64,000 nt of DNA, from NCBI GenBank assembly GCA_001557505.1, contig LSAX01000008.1, forward strand, positions 1,550,001-1,614,000. Direction: 5' to 3'. Made by a program: the position numbers and the translations under genes. Origin of the DNA: Reticulascus tulasneorum. Its lineage: Eukaryota; Ascomycota; Sordariomycetes; Glomerellales; Reticulascaceae. Numbering within the stretch: the stretch's first letter is position 1; each line of letters begins with the position of its first letter. This document shows positions 11,669 to 23,629 of this stretch, in pieces. The notes below the pieces were generated by a model. It saw only the letters and a program-made list of their open reading frames with translations. It was not told the DNA's origin and searched no databases.

Positions 11669-13348
11669 TCGAGTGCGTAAAGGTTGAGACTCGAAATAAA
11701 GTACACAGATATTCTGAATGCGGAAGCTATCGCCTGAGGTGAGAGAGGATGACCTTTTACTTTATATTCCTCGACGTGTTGGTACTACTGTACATCCGAA
11801 TAAAGCAAATTGGCCTTGGGATTTGGTATTTGTGAGTGTATCAAAGCCTCCATGTGAGTAGGATAGTCCAGTGTCTGCGTCCAAATATGAAGTGAATGTG
11901 CAGCCTGCTTGGTCTAGAGTAACCAAACAAACTGATATGATTTCGACTCGACAGCCGCTTGCCAGTCTCGTAGTTAAACTCCAAAATAGGATTAATAAGA
12001 TCAGTGGCCAGCCGCTCAGTAGTCTTGCAGTTAAAGACCGAGGAACATCGATATCTGAAGGTCGACCGCCCCACAAGCTTGCAGTCGAGAGAGGGAAGAA
12101 GGAAGAGTGCTTTCGAAGGTTGGCCACCCGTCCTGTAGCCAAACACACGTCACTTGCCGTACTATAAGGGTGTAGCTCGTACTACTAACTCACGTCAGTG
12201 GGATGTCGCTTTGTAACAGGTTAGGCCTAAAAGGGTTAATATTGGCTAGTGTAGCTTCTGTCCTAAGATCGGCCGATGCCCTTTCGCTCGACCAGAACAT
12301 TAGCACAAGGTAACACAATCACAAAGTATACATCTTGTGGTTCTAGCCACTTAAATAAGGCCCTGAGTCTCATGAGCTGGCCACGGACGGCTTCCTAACA
12401 TGAGCATACCGAGATCCTGTAACACGCCTACTACAATTAGTCCAATGTTAGCAATACTTGAACCAACCAGGTTTGGTCGGCTGAGGCATAGTTGCGTTAC
12501 TATGTAGCACATCCATAACTGTGTTGGACGAGCCGAGCACTACACGAGAAGCAGTTGGACAAACATAAGATCAGAGCAAAACGAGACAGGAATGTCAATG
12601 GTCTATATATAATTGTACCCGGGTTCTAACACAATGGTCGTTGGATTTAAGTAATCATTTCTGGTGTCACAGTAGTTCTAGAGCCCGTGATGCTGGCCAG
12701 ACCGCATGGGCTGCCCCACCCTTCCTCCAAGTTGATATTTGATCCCATACCTCCTCTCTCAGGAATAGCCTTTTCACAGTTTGGACGAAGAGCCTCACTA
12801 GAACCAAGCACGTGGGTTGCAACGCTGATCATCACCCGACTCATCATGCTTATGTCCCGCAAATACGGTATCGCATCCAACCTCAAAGGGCTGTCTTAGG
12901 CAGAAGTTGGGGAGTTTAGTGAGGTAACGAGATGGCAAAGGTTAGAGTTTTGAAGTGATCCTGACTGGTTTATGCATACTTTGCTGCAATTTGAGATCGT
13001 CCCGTCAAAATCCAATCGTTCAATTGCACTTGGAGTGCAAGAGGTGAATTATCTCAACTGCAATATCGAGACATGGCTAGCATGCACACACTCGAACGGG
13101 ATGGGAAGAACCGCCCGCAGTTCGTGCGCGCATTAGTGTGGCGGAGAAGGCGGGGAGACAGCCTCATCTCTCCATACGTCAATTTTGTCCTTCAAATACG
13201 TGATTCACCCCACCTAGTCCATGACCACGGCGACTTCCCACTTCTCTCTGCAGCCCGAATCCTCGTGAAGTTCTGAAAAGTCTTTCATTACTCTTCTTAA
13301 CTATAATAACAAGCGCTCCAAGCAGAAACCTTGCCGCTCGAATCGAAG
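11669..13348. other. Gene-free stretch of 1.7 kb
   Basis: Lies between the start of the decayed fusion gene and the dehydrogenase gene. No protein-like frame is seen. A short segment at about 12522-12631 has LTR-like ends and an internal TATATATA, but no matching target duplication. Confidence 0.55.
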
Positions 13349-14561
13349 ATGGCTTCCCCGCAGACGATCTTGGTGATTGGTAAGTGTTTTCCTTGGTTAA
13401 AGCGTCCTCCACGAATGCAGCTTTTGCATCGGCGCCTCTTGGTGATGCCTTTTCGGGGCGTTAGAATTCGCCGATATGGTCCGGAGTCGCCAGGCTGTGG
13501 GTCAGTGGAGGCTCATGCTTTCGTCAAGTTCAAATCCTCGATAGCTCTTCAATTGTCCAGCGACAACTTCGCTGCTCTTCCCAGATTGCAAATCTCTAAT
13601 TGACAACAGGTACTGCATTTGCTAACACATTGTAGGAGCCAATCGAGGCATTGGCTTTGAGTTGGCCACCAGATTTATCCGTAAGGGGTATGCGGTCTTC
13701 GGAACATATCGTCCTCAGACTCGTGATGATTCTTCAGTGGCGGATGTAAGTGAATCCTACTCTTGCCATCTTATGACAACATTCCAAGTGCGCCGTGGGT
13801 GGAAGCTAATTCATGGCAGCTCAAAGCCGAAGGTGTGAAGACTTTTGAGGTTGATTTCACTGACGAGGAGTCGATTGCCACTGCCGCCAAGGATTTCGGC
13901 AACGTTCCCCTAGATATCCTCGTCAACTGTGCAGGTGAAACTTCCCCCGTTCGATTTAGACCTGGTTTTGAGTATTATAGGTGCCTATGAAATGTGGGAT
14001 GACAAGCCGTTCACCGAAATGTCTCCGGAAGACTTCATCTACCAGTTCAAAGTCAACCTTGTGGTAAGCGATGAATGCATCTCGCAGCAACCTCGGTCTG
14101 TAGTAATCCCGTCACACAGGGCCCATTCATAGCTTCGAAAGCATTCCTTCCGGCCCTCACGCTTGCAGAGCAAGGTAGGATCATCAACATATCTTCGGAC
14201 TTCGCCAGCATCAAAGGTATAGACCCCGCTCCAGCCATGACAGTACGTGACGTGGTCGCAGACTAATACTGCTCCAGACAACACCGGCGGCAATGCGCCT
14301 TACCGAGTTTCCAAGACAGGAGTCAACCAGCTAACCAAGACCATGGCTGTTGATCTGGGTAAGCTCAAGTCTAAGGTCCTGGTTTTGGCAGTTCATCCTG
14401 GATGGGTTCCCACAAGATTGACCGGCTGGTATGGTGAGGATGATCTGGATACCTGCATGCTCGCCCTCGCGGAAACGGTTCATAGGTTTGGCACCGATGC
14501 TGGGAAAGACATAGCAAATGGAGCGTACGTCAGGTGGGACGGCCAGGAGTTGGCGTGGTGA
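13349..14561 (+). CDS. Short-chain dehydrogenase/reductase (SDR)
   Basis: Six exons (13349-13379, 13636-13745, 13820-13934, 13981-14063, 14120-14216, 14278-14561) splice to a 239-residue protein with every junction in frame. The Rossmann motif GANRGIG (G at about 11) is split by the first intron. Other landmarks are NCAGA, the catalytic Ser in INISSDF (about 138-139) and the Tyr-Lys pair YRVSK (154 and 158). The C-terminus VHPGWVPT...DGQELAW resembles C-factor-like atypical SDRs that use NAD(P)H. The substrate cannot be told, and there are no biosynthetic neighbours. Intron 1 (256 nt) is long for this window; the rest are 46-74 nt. Confidence 0.9.
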
Positions 14562-16142
14562 TACTGCTCTCCTGGCCAAGATCAGACTCCACGGTAGTGC
14601 TAACGGGCGAGTATTGTTTTACGAAGGACTACCTCGTGAATCAACCAATGGTATCGAGCACTTCGTGACTTGGGGTTCAGACTGTCAGGATAGAGAAGTG
14701 CCATTAAGACTAGCCAGTATCAAAACAATCCGGGTGCCTCTATCTGCCGTCATCTCCCAGGTTTAAGAGTCCTGAATGCCACTCGGCATATTTTAGAGGA
14801 TTTGAAGTATAGAGATCTCTGATAGACGAGTGATAAGAGTTCTCGAATAGAAAATGATGAGGCAATTAGGCCCGAATGATATTCTCCAGATCCGGACCGT
14901 GGAGAGAATGTTCCACCCCGCTTCTATTGTTGCTGTGGAAAGTCTCGCTTCGGGTAAACACTGTCGTCCTTCCTATTGGGAGAGCAGCATTGGATGGGGT
15001 CAAAACAAATAGAGGCTCTGTTAAGCCATATATACATCGACCGATTTCTTACGACGACGCCGCCGAGGAGGTTTGGGGAACCAGAGCGTCGGAGCAGAAA
15101 GTCGTTTGTCGAAGAGAGAGTGGTGAAGAATTGCAGTTGCGAGACCAACCATGATGAATGCCATAAGATACGTAGAGCCAAGACAGCGAAAAGAGGCTCG
15201 AGCATCTTGAGAGTCAAAGTCCCCTTTCCCACGGATGCAAGATGCTAACGAAGCATCCCAGCATCCCAGCAAAAGAAATCGCGATGCCTCATGCAATGCA
15301 CCGTGCGTCCCAAGTCATCGGAGCCGGGGCGAGAATCAATGTCGCCTCCACCTGTCCGGTTGACCGTGCGATCGGTTTCGAGATGAAATGTTTTGTTCTC
15401 GATGGGATTCCTCTTCGGGGATTGGCCGAATTCATCCAGATGAAGCAAGGTCTCCGTTGGAAGTCGACGCCTACGATAGATGAACTTTAGAAGAGCAATC
15501 AAACAACACGGGAGCAAAGGCAGGAACAATCAAGGCGGCGGTCGATAATGGCGAGACTAGCCAGGGCCTCCTTGTCTTAAGACATTTGTTTTAAGTGTTT
15601 TGACTGTGCGCCACACTGACGCAGCACATGCGTTTTCGGGGCGTCGGCGTGGGCTGGTGGTTGCTGTGGAAACAAGGTCAACAATGCCGCACCACCCCCG
15701 ACCTCGCCTCACCCTTAGATACACTCGCTGCCCAGCTGCATCTGACAAGTGGAATCTTGAAATTTCACAAAATCCACTACTGCAAGAACATATCGTGAAC
15801 TGCATCAGACCAGATCCCTTACCAAATCCAAACTCCCAATTGAGAAAGCATCTGGCTAGCTAGAAGCTTTTCTCGTCTCCATCTCTCCATCGCCTGAAGA
15901 AGGCACCTAACTAATATCAACATCTGACCTGCGAAGTCGACATCGACTGAGCACAACTCCAAGTTCTTTCTTTGCCCGGCGCTTCTGCTTGCGCTGCGTG
16001 AGGTACGAGAGATCCTACAAGTCGAATCCAAAATCACAAAAGGCATGACCCGCTGACCAGCTCTACAGTTTCGGACCAACAGGTTTCCATCGACAATAAA
16101 CCGACCTACGACAATTCCTTCCGGACTCCACCTTGCGACACA
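14562..16142. other. Intergenic stretch, probable promoter and leader of the zinc-finger gene
   Basis: About 1.6 kb with no supported gene. Near 15021-15296 the minus strand carries an open segment with one hydrophobic stretch and an Arg/Lys-rich end, but no ATG start and no recognised family. The last 250 bases before 16143 are probably the 5' leader of the next gene. Confidence 0.5.
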
Positions 16143-18740
16143 ATGCTGTCCAATTCATCCAGCAATCTTCACGCGCGCCAACGAGCACATAGACGACAAA
16201 ACTCGACACCGACGGCATTCGAAGCCGTGAAGATCCCAGCCCTGCCCAATGTCCAACAACAAAGAGCCATGGGCCACCGCCGTGGCCTCAGCTTGGACAC
16301 TCGACGCCAATCGATATCTCCAACGATTATCAAGAGGCAGGACTTTGCATCGGTAAGTATGAATACTAACACAGGACTAGCCAGACCGCAGCATGTGCTG
16401 CGAGAAGCGCAGCAGCAACGCATACAAGCACGCCCGGGCCACTATCAGCAGCGACCTCAGCAACAACAGCAACGTAATCAACAGCAACAACAGCAGCAGC
16501 AACAACACGTCTTTGTATCGGCCAACGATCATGAGAACTACTTGATTTCCCCTCATGCCACACCCCAAACCCAACGATTCGATTCTTCCTGCATTGACTC
16601 GTCAGCCGTGCCGTATGACCAGTATGGCGGGTCAATGAATAACATGATCCATAAGAATCATGCAGGGTTTGCGAACAACATGGCCAGCAACAGAGATTTC
16701 GAGCTCTTTGGACCTGATAGCGCTCTTTCCACTCCAACTTACATGACTTTCAATGAAAGCCCCGGCACCAATCAAGGCTGGATCTCTGAGGGAGACACCG
16801 CGAGCACCAGGCGGACATCCCGGAGAATCAGCAACGGGATCATGGATCGGGTTGCGAGATTCGAGAATATTGGAGTGGATCAAGTCCAAAGACCGATTAC
16901 ACCACCCCAACAGCAGAATGCAAACAGTAAGTTAATCATTTCCATCCCACGGTACCGTAGCTGAACTGGTGAAGGTTATTTCCCCCCCACTCCCATGGAG
17001 ACGCCCCATGATCGCATGGTAAAGCATGAGCCGGCCTCTAGATCGAACAGGTTCTCTGGCGGGTGGGACGAGTCGATGGAGGAGACCATCAAGCCTAGCC
17101 GCAACAGATCAAACCAGCGAGCAAACACCATCTTCGACGAGATGCGACGGCAAGCCGAGGTGGCTGCTGTGCCAACTCAACCCCGGTCTAACAGAAACTC
17201 GGGCATCTACGACGCGCCAGTGCCAACTGCTGATTTCATGAGCATGAACAACTTCAATTCTGAATTCATGAAAATCCAAGGCGACTACGATGGTCTCACA
17301 GATGATCTGAATGCGACGCCCGACATGTCGCAGCACCCAACTCCGCAGACACCGTACATGAGCTATCATCCTGGACCATTTGACACCAAGCCTGATCTTC
17401 GCCCACCAGAGATGGGTTCGGAACCCGTATCTCCCACACGATCAAGAGGAGGTGCATCGCGTCGCGGCTCACCACACCGACGCACCGAGTCCTTGGCAAG
17501 CATCGTCAGTGCAGCCAGCATTGCAAGCATCAACATCGAGGAAACCAAGACCGACACAGGCGTCACCACTGAGGACATTGCCATTTACATCCAAGGTCCT
17601 GATCCCGCTGATGGCAAATGGATCTGCCTGTTCGACGACTGCGGCAAGAAGTTCGGGCGCAAGGAGAACATCAAGTCTCATGTCCAGACCCATCTGAATG
17701 ATCGCCAATACCAATGCCCCAACTGCCACAAGTGCTTCGTTCGACAGCACGATCTGAAGAGGCATGCAAAGATTCACACTGGCATCAAGCCATATCCATG
17801 CGAATGTGGCAACAGCTTTGCTCGCCATGATGCTCTTACTCGCCATCGTCAACGCGGAATGTGCATTGGCGCCTTTGATGGAATTGTGAAAAAGGTTGTC
17901 AAGCGCGGACGCCCACGCAAGCATCGTCCTGATATGGACGATCGGCTCAATAAATCGGCTCGCACCAGAAACAAGAACAAGGAGACCAGCTCAGCATCCT
18001 CCCAGTCGGGTTACTCGGACAGCTCTACTCCCAATTCCCCCGAAAATGACTTCAACATGTTGGAAGATGACCGCTTCGAAATGATGGATGTGGCCCTCGA
18101 CACTAGTGCCACTGATATGCCATTGGAAATTGCATCAATGTCCTCTGCCCCAATGCCTTCCATGCCCGCCCCAGCAAGCCATCACGAGATGGAGTACGCA
18201 GCATCGCCGTCTGCCGCAAGTCAACACTCCCAGCATTCGCACCACTCACACCACTCGCATCATTCGCAACACTCGCAACACTCACAACACTCGCATCACT
18301 CACATCACTCACATCACTCACATCATTCTCCATACGTCTCACCCGAAGCCATCATGGAGCCGCCCACATCTCTACCCCAGCATCCTCCTTCGCCCGCCAA
18401 GAGCGTAGCAAGCCAGTACAATACCCCACCGGAGCTGTCACAGTCATCTTCGCCGCCGCCTACCCGTTTCTTTGACGGAGAGCCGAACACTTCCGGCTTC
18501 ACGGAGGACTCTCTCCTTGCCGGCATGAGAGGAAACTCTGGTGGAATTGGCAACACCAGTCTCGGGAGCATTGGTTTGGGTGATCACGAAGAGGAGATGT
18601 TGATGAAGGCGTTCACGAACGACGACGCTCTTGCCCAGTTTGATCGTGACCCGAGCCTGCTTATGATGAGCAAGTTTGATGAAGAATTCGACAGTGCAAT
18701 GTTCACCAATGGTGACGACGTTTTCTTCGGGGGCGACTAG
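16143..18740 (+). CDS. C2H2 zinc-finger transcription factor, Swi5/Ace2-like
   Basis: Two exons (16143-16926 and 16975-18740) give 849 residues; the junction reads NAN/SYFPPTPMET. A Gln-rich tract lies near residues 100-120. Three zinc fingers occupy about residues 477-560: WICLFDDCGKKF..., YQCPNCHKCF... and a third starting PYPCECGNSF. They are followed by the basic segment VVKRGRPRKHRP. This finger set with an atypical third finger and RGRPRK tail matches the Swi5/Ace2 family of cell-cycle and morphogenesis regulators, which act in the nucleus on DNA. A long His-Ser repeat follows, and the C-terminus is acidic, as expected for an activator. Assignment to Swi5/Ace2 rests on the fingers only. 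Confidence 0.88.
16447..16508 (+). repeat. Gln-codon (CAG/CAA) tract
   Basis: A run of CAG/CAA codons interrupted by Arg and Asn codons encodes a polyglutamine-rich segment in the zinc-finger factor. Such tracts vary in length between strains. Confidence 0.85.
18222..18329 (+). repeat. His-Ser coding minisatellite
   Basis: About twelve 9-base units of the form CAY/CAA-CAC/CAT-TCR encode alternating HSH and HSQ triplets within the zinc-finger factor. Codons are degenerate between units but the triplet order is kept, pointing to slippage followed by drift. Confidence 0.85.
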
Positions 18741-19689
18741 ATGGTTTTGTCTTGAATTTTGTCTTGATGCTTGCTCTCTCGCGGGAGTTTGGGACATTCT
18801 CTTCGATAGAACGGCCAGTGAACGACTTTTGACGGCCCTTATATCTAACGACGCTATGCCTGTGTGTTATCTTCCGATCATGTAATGTCAGCAGTTCGGT
18901 TCGATTGATGTATAATAGGAGGATTTGGGACTGGTAATTCGGATGTCGACAAGCGAGGGTTGGGTGTTGGGGGGAAGGGTTTTGAGAGCGTCGATGAGGG
19001 TTTCCCTTGTTGATATCTTGGTGCCCTTCCATATGGATGCCATAGTGCTTTATATATGCGATGAATGGACCTTCTTTGGGATGGAATAATGTGTGTTTCC
19101 CTTGAACATACCTGCAAGACCCGTGATTTGAATGGTGACAACTTTGACGTTTGTAATCCGTCCCTACTCCGTATTGATGACTTCGACAAATCAGTCGAAA
19201 GTTCTAAAAATAACCCTGTAAATAGTCCTCGGTCGCAGATATGCGTCAATAGAAATCTTGAGAAGCTCTCTATATTTTCCCATGTCTTTTTAGAAGAAGG
19301 CACCTCACACTCGTTTTGTTTGCTAAATTTCGAAATCGGGGAGCCACATTTGGTGTCGGTCAGATGTTCGGCACGGTGAGATGCACGGTGAAAGAAACCT
19401 GCAGTTCTAACTTCCACACCGATATTGCCCCTCAGTCACAGAGCTTTTCAATATACGGAACTATCTTCAACATCGATCACTTTCGTATTCTTATTCCCCC
19501 TCGGAACTAGAGACACATATCCGTACGTCAGGATTTCTGCTCGAGTCATGGTGTATTGTTCATAGAGCCCTGTCCATCTTCACCGCCTCGACACCTCCAT
19601 GAAGCAAACGGGGTTGCTACTAATTTCTCGACAAGCAAGCTCTTCCTTAGCAAACACTGACCAGGACCTCAACTAGAAGGACTTTCGAG
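18741..19689. other. Intergenic stretch, no gene seen
   Basis: The 3' UTR of the zinc-finger gene plus the promoter and leader of the MYND gene. Only short frames occur. Confidence 0.6.
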
Positions 19690-22600
19690 ATGTTGACACC
19701 AACAGTTGCCAACTATGTAAGCCAATTCTATCCGCTGGGCAACACCCCCGCAACGAGCTTGACAAGATGCCTTCCTCAAGGCGTTGACGCCAGTATCCTG
19801 CTTCTTGGATGCGGCGATGTGAGGAATATCCTCTACACAGCTTATATGGAAGCTGGAATGCGTTGGTTACTATCTATCTGGCCCTTTGGGGATGCGACTA
19901 ACCTGAAGATAGCACCACGAAAGCTTGACATTACCTGCTGTGATATTGACGAAAGCATCCTGGCTCGCAACGTTTTACTCTTTAGTCTCGTCATTGACGG
20001 CGAAATCGTCAACAAGGATGTTCTATGGAATGTGTATTATCACCTGTATCTTAGCACCTCTGACTTGGGAGTCGTTTCCGCTCAGGTCAAAAAGTTGCTT
20101 GCTGCTTCAGAATCCATACAGGACTGGAAGTCCTCCCCGTACGCGAAAACTCTCGGTTTTTGCGACAAGGAAACTTTGAACGACGTTCGTGCTGTTTGGG
20201 CGAAATATGAACGAGCAGATGTGACCAACTCTGCCTTTCAATCCCAGCTCAACCAGACCCAACAGGCTCGAGAGCAAACTGTAGGCAAAGGTCACTTCGT
20301 GAATATCACAGCGCTCCGCTCGGCGGCGCCTCTAGGTCTTCAAGCCTCTGGCGAGCTAGCAAAGGAGTTTGCTCACTTTTGGGAGCGTGGAAATACCAGC
20401 GGTCCCCGAAGTGGAAGCAATCCGAACCCGATGTTTGCAGCCACCTTATCCGACAATAAGCTGTTGCACTACGGAACCGATCCGATCTTAGGGTTTCATT
20501 TGGCGACTAGCTTTACGCCGCTAACAAGCCTTTCGCCGTTACGCTTCAGTAGCAAAGAGAGCAACGAGAAGTTCCAAGTTGTCAGTGCCGCGAAGATCCA
20601 GTTCCGGGAATGGGTTGCATGTTTTCGGAGATTGGTGGATGAGAGGGGCATCACGATACGGATGGTTGCTGCCGACGCGCTTTCGTTTTGTCATGTGCTT
20701 CAAAACTGCGCAGCTACGAACCAAAGTTCCGCTGGATGGTATCGGCGACAGTTCGACTTTCGAGCACTGGACCTAGACCTCACGGAATATGGCTCGAACG
20801 GAACTGCCCCTAGGGTCTTTGACGTGATTGATACTTCCAATCTCGCAGATCATTTTGGGGCCCTAAACTTCTTGGTCTCAGCCTTGCCACTTCTCAGATC
20901 TGCACCATGGGCTACACTTTTCACCGAAACCATTCTCAAAAGAGACGGGACAGCTAGGAAGGCATTCGACACGCTTCTCCGTGGGCACGCACCGACCGTC
21001 TCTCTTCTGCTAGGGGTTAGCCCCGTGGAATATTGGACAAATGCAACGACGGCCTCAAGTGTGGATGAAATTCTAATTCAAATAACCACAGCAGAGTCGG
21101 ACGGGACGACTGGGCCTGGCCAGATACACAGCAGGATATCATGGAGGCCCACAGACCAGTTCTCAGGTCAAGACAGCCATGCCAGACCATGCACATATGA
21201 TCCCCGTGGGTTGGCTCGGCTCATCTTCACCATATACCTGCAAATGTTTGAACACGAGAATCCCATGGCAATGCTGTCCGCTTCAACGTCAGAAAAATTG
21301 CAGATGCTTCAGAATACCGCGTATTCCCACTTTCACCGGGGTAGTCTGGTTGCACTGCTTAAGTTCCTGAAGTCTAGGTTGAGTTTGACGGTTGGAAGCT
21401 GGGACGAAATGTGCGGCGCCCTCGTGGATATGATCAGTGCAGAATCAAGTTTCTTGCTAGCCAGCAACCAAATGCAAGAGTTCTGCGTTCAGATGCATAT
21501 TCAAGGAGTCCACACGGTAGCGTGGCTTAAAAACGAGATCCGAAGTACCCCATCACTAGGGGGCTATTACGCATGGAAATCTATTCCAGATGCAGTAGCT
21601 ATCACCCTCGTCGTGCCACGAGATCGGTTGAACCGCCTTTATGCCGGGTCGCCAGCAGCGAGAGTGGCGGCCCCGACAGTCCAGGGTGCGATGAGGTCCA
21701 GTAAGGGAGCTACGAGCCAATGGCATAACGTATTTGGCGATGTTCACATTGCATTCGGCACGGTAACTCCAATGGGGCCCCGGGGCCGTGATGAATTTCA
21801 TCTCTCAATTAACGAGGACAAGGCTGGCTGGTGTGGCAACTCATCGCTCATCGCATCTTTCTACGCCCCAGTTGCAGCTGTTCAGGCCGAAATCAAGACG
21901 GCTACGGTAGGCCTTGACGTCTTAAACACAGCGCAGAGCATTATGATGTACCGGAATGCCCTGGGAGAATCCATGAACATCTACCAGACAAGGCTTGACG
22001 ATGAGGAGCATGTATATATTACGAAGCACATGCCTGGCCAAACGAGATACCCGGCTATGTGCGAGGCAGCCATTGTAGGCGAAACCCCCGGTGAGGAACA
22101 CGACGCCCCAACTTCTTCGTTTGTCACAGCCGATGTGAACCTGCCTTCCGGTACATCTGTCAGCTCCATCACCGGTCGTCTTGAAATCAAGTCCGAGAAG
22201 GGGAAGCGCCTCCTGGCCGACAAGGCTACTACTGTTCAACTGAGCCAAACATCGCCATTTGTTGTTGATATCATGTTCGGCAACAAAACTATGGTGTATC
22301 CACTTCGCTTCCCTGTTCCCGTCAACGCCAACGTCAGCAAAACTCGGATAGCACGAAAATCAAGCTATGTCGAAGTCATCGCGCCTTTCGAAGACCCTGC
22401 AAACTCTCTGTCGCTTGCTGACTTCATCTTTCCTTCAACATTGGCTGGCACATCACCTAAAACTCCAGTGACTCTCAACGCATCACACTTGAATATTGAG
22501 AATCTGCCCATTCTTGACTTGAAAGACAAATCCGCCATCCGATGGATTACGACCCTGGCCTCCTTTCAGTTCTCGGCAGCCGAAAAAAGTCAGCGTCACA

Positions 22601-23367
22601 AGGTGGATTCTAGTACCGGTCTTTCAAACTCGCCCCGCGTAAACTTCAAGGAATCGCTTTTCACGATGTTCATGCTCGCCTCGGGGCTCCAAGGTGGGCA
22701 GACCGGCCTGTTTGCGATAAATCACCCTGAGCGAGGTGGCATCCACATGCTCATCTTCGTGTCCGCTATACGTCTGGACGGTGCAGCAGGATCGATCGTT
22801 CTTGATGCAGCCGCTCTTCCATTCACGTTAGAGTTGATAGAGTCAAACATTCTGGAAATGTTCCTGCTGAACCTTCGCAACCTGGAGATATGCTCCATGA
22901 ATGTTAATGACGAAGAGCTCGTTCTGTGGAAGAAAGCCCTACCGTCCATGGCCGAGCGCTGCCGTACATGGTCTCATAAGTCCGCATGCGAGTACGCCAA
23001 CTCAGGCAACATCCCGCTCTCGCTAGAGCCGAGTAAGCCGGTCCTGTGCAGTTGCGGCAACGGAATAATGCCACCGAACTTCATTGCCGTCCCTGAATGG
23101 GACATTGCTTCCCAAGCTGCAACTCGAATCGCCATCAGCCCCATATATGCGGTTCCATTTGTGGAAGAGGTGGTGGACATGACCGCGCTGCAGAATCCAC
23201 AAGGGGTCGTGGTACAGGGTGAGCGATGTAATAGCTGTGGCAAGACGGAGAAGGAGGCGACGCTGAAGAAATGTTCGCGGTGTTTGAAGGCGAAGTATTG
23301 CTCAGCCGAGTGCCAGAAGAAAGATTGGAGAAAGCACCGCGGGGAGTGTGCGGAGAAGAAAATATGA
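19690..23367 (+). CDS. DUF4470 and MYND zinc-finger protein
   Basis: A single uninterrupted exon of 1225 residues starts at ATG 19690. The N-terminus (FYPLGNTPATSLTR, LLLGCGDVRNILYT and DITCCDIDESILARN) matches the fungal DUF4470 domain, which has a methyltransferase-like glycine loop (LLGCGD). The C-terminus carries a MYND zinc finger at about residues 1179-1220: CNSCGKTEKE, CSRCLKAKYCS, CQKKDWRKH and a final REC. MYND fingers bind short peptides in partner proteins. The long middle has no recognised domain. Proteins of this build are common in filamentous fungi and mostly uncharacterised. The lack of introns over 3.7 kb contrasts with neighbouring genes. Confidence 0.9.
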   Translation: MLTPTVANYVSQFYPLGNTPATSLTRCLPQGVDASILLLGCGDVRNILYTAYMEAGMRWLLSIWPFGDATNLKIAPRKLDITCCDIDESILARNVLLFSLVIDGEIVNKDVLWNVYYHLYLSTSDLGVVSAQVKKLLAASESIQDWKSSPYAKTLGFCDKETLNDVRAVWAKYERADVTNSAFQSQLNQTQQAREQTVGKGHFVNITALRSAAPLGLQASGELAKEFAHFWERGNTSGPRSGSNPNPMFAATLSDNKLLHYGTDPILGFHLATSFTPLTSLSPLRFSSKESNEKFQVVSAAKIQFREWVACFRRLVDERGITIRMVAADALSFCHVLQNCAATNQSSAGWYRRQFDFRALDLDLTEYGSNGTAPRVFDVIDTSNLADHFGALNFLVSALPLLRSAPWATLFTETILKRDGTARKAFDTLLRGHAPTVSLLLGVSPVEYWTNATTASSVDEILIQITTAESDGTTGPGQIHSRISWRPTDQFSGQDSHARPCTYDPRGLARLIFTIYLQMFEHENPMAMLSASTSEKLQMLQNTAYSHFHRGSLVALLKFLKSRLSLTVGSWDEMCGALVDMISAESSFLLASNQMQEFCVQMHIQGVHTVAWLKNEIRSTPSLGGYYAWKSIPDAVAITLVVPRDRLNRLYAGSPAARVAAPTVQGAMRSSKGATSQWHNVFGDVHIAFGTVTPMGPRGRDEFHLSINEDKAGWCGNSSLIASFYAPVAAVQAEIKTATVGLDVLNTAQSIMMYRNALGESMNIYQTRLDDEEHVYITKHMPGQTRYPAMCEAAIVGETPGEEHDAPTSSFVTADVNLPSGTSVSSITGRLEIKSEKGKRLLADKATTVQLSQTSPFVVDIMFGNKTMVYPLRFPVPVNANVSKTRIARKSSYVEVIAPFEDPANSLSLADFIFPSTLAGTSPKTPVTLNASHLNIENLPILDLKDKSAIRWITTLASFQFSAAEKSQRHKVDSSTGLSNSPRVNFKESLFTMFMLASGLQGGQTGLFAINHPERGGIHMLIFVSAIRLDGAAGSIVLDAAALPFTLELIESNILEMFLLNLRNLEICSMNVNDEELVLWKKALPSMAERCRTWSHKSACEYANSGNIPLSLEPSKPVLCSCGNGIMPPNFIAVPEWDIASQAATRIAISPIYAVPFVEEVVDMTALQNPQGVVVQGERCNSCGKTEKEATLKKCSRCLKAKYCSAECQKKDWRKHRGECAEKKI

Positions 23368-23629
23368 TACGGTATCAAGTAGAGTAGTGAACGTACGAAT
23401 CTACCATGGACTCTCCTTACCATGGTGTTCACTAAAGATTCAGTTCAACATCCAGCCCTATGTGCAGCTGCCTGTCCCTTTAAGATGAATTCGGGCCAAT
23501 TGTAGTTCAAAGGTAGTCCCGGTACCTAATCATATACTTTGTGTCTGAACGCGTTTCATTGCAGAAGATTCTGATCATTAAGCATAGGGAAAGTCGCTTA
23601 GTGCCTTGTGTCCCACGTTACCGTCACTG

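Noticed and set aside
15021..15529. Minus-strand open segments with a hydrophobic stretch
   Set aside because: No ATG starts, no family match, and the two segments are in different frames without splice signals joining them.
16352..16373. Intron with perfect donor, branch and acceptor in the zinc-finger gene
   Set aside because: Only 22 bases, too short for a spliceosomal intron, and removal creates an immediate stop. The unspliced frame continues into a sensible Gln-rich region.
17411..17430. tRNA T-arm-like GGTTCGGAACC
   Set aside because: It lies within the zinc-finger coding exon and no acceptor stem or anticodon arm can be placed around it.
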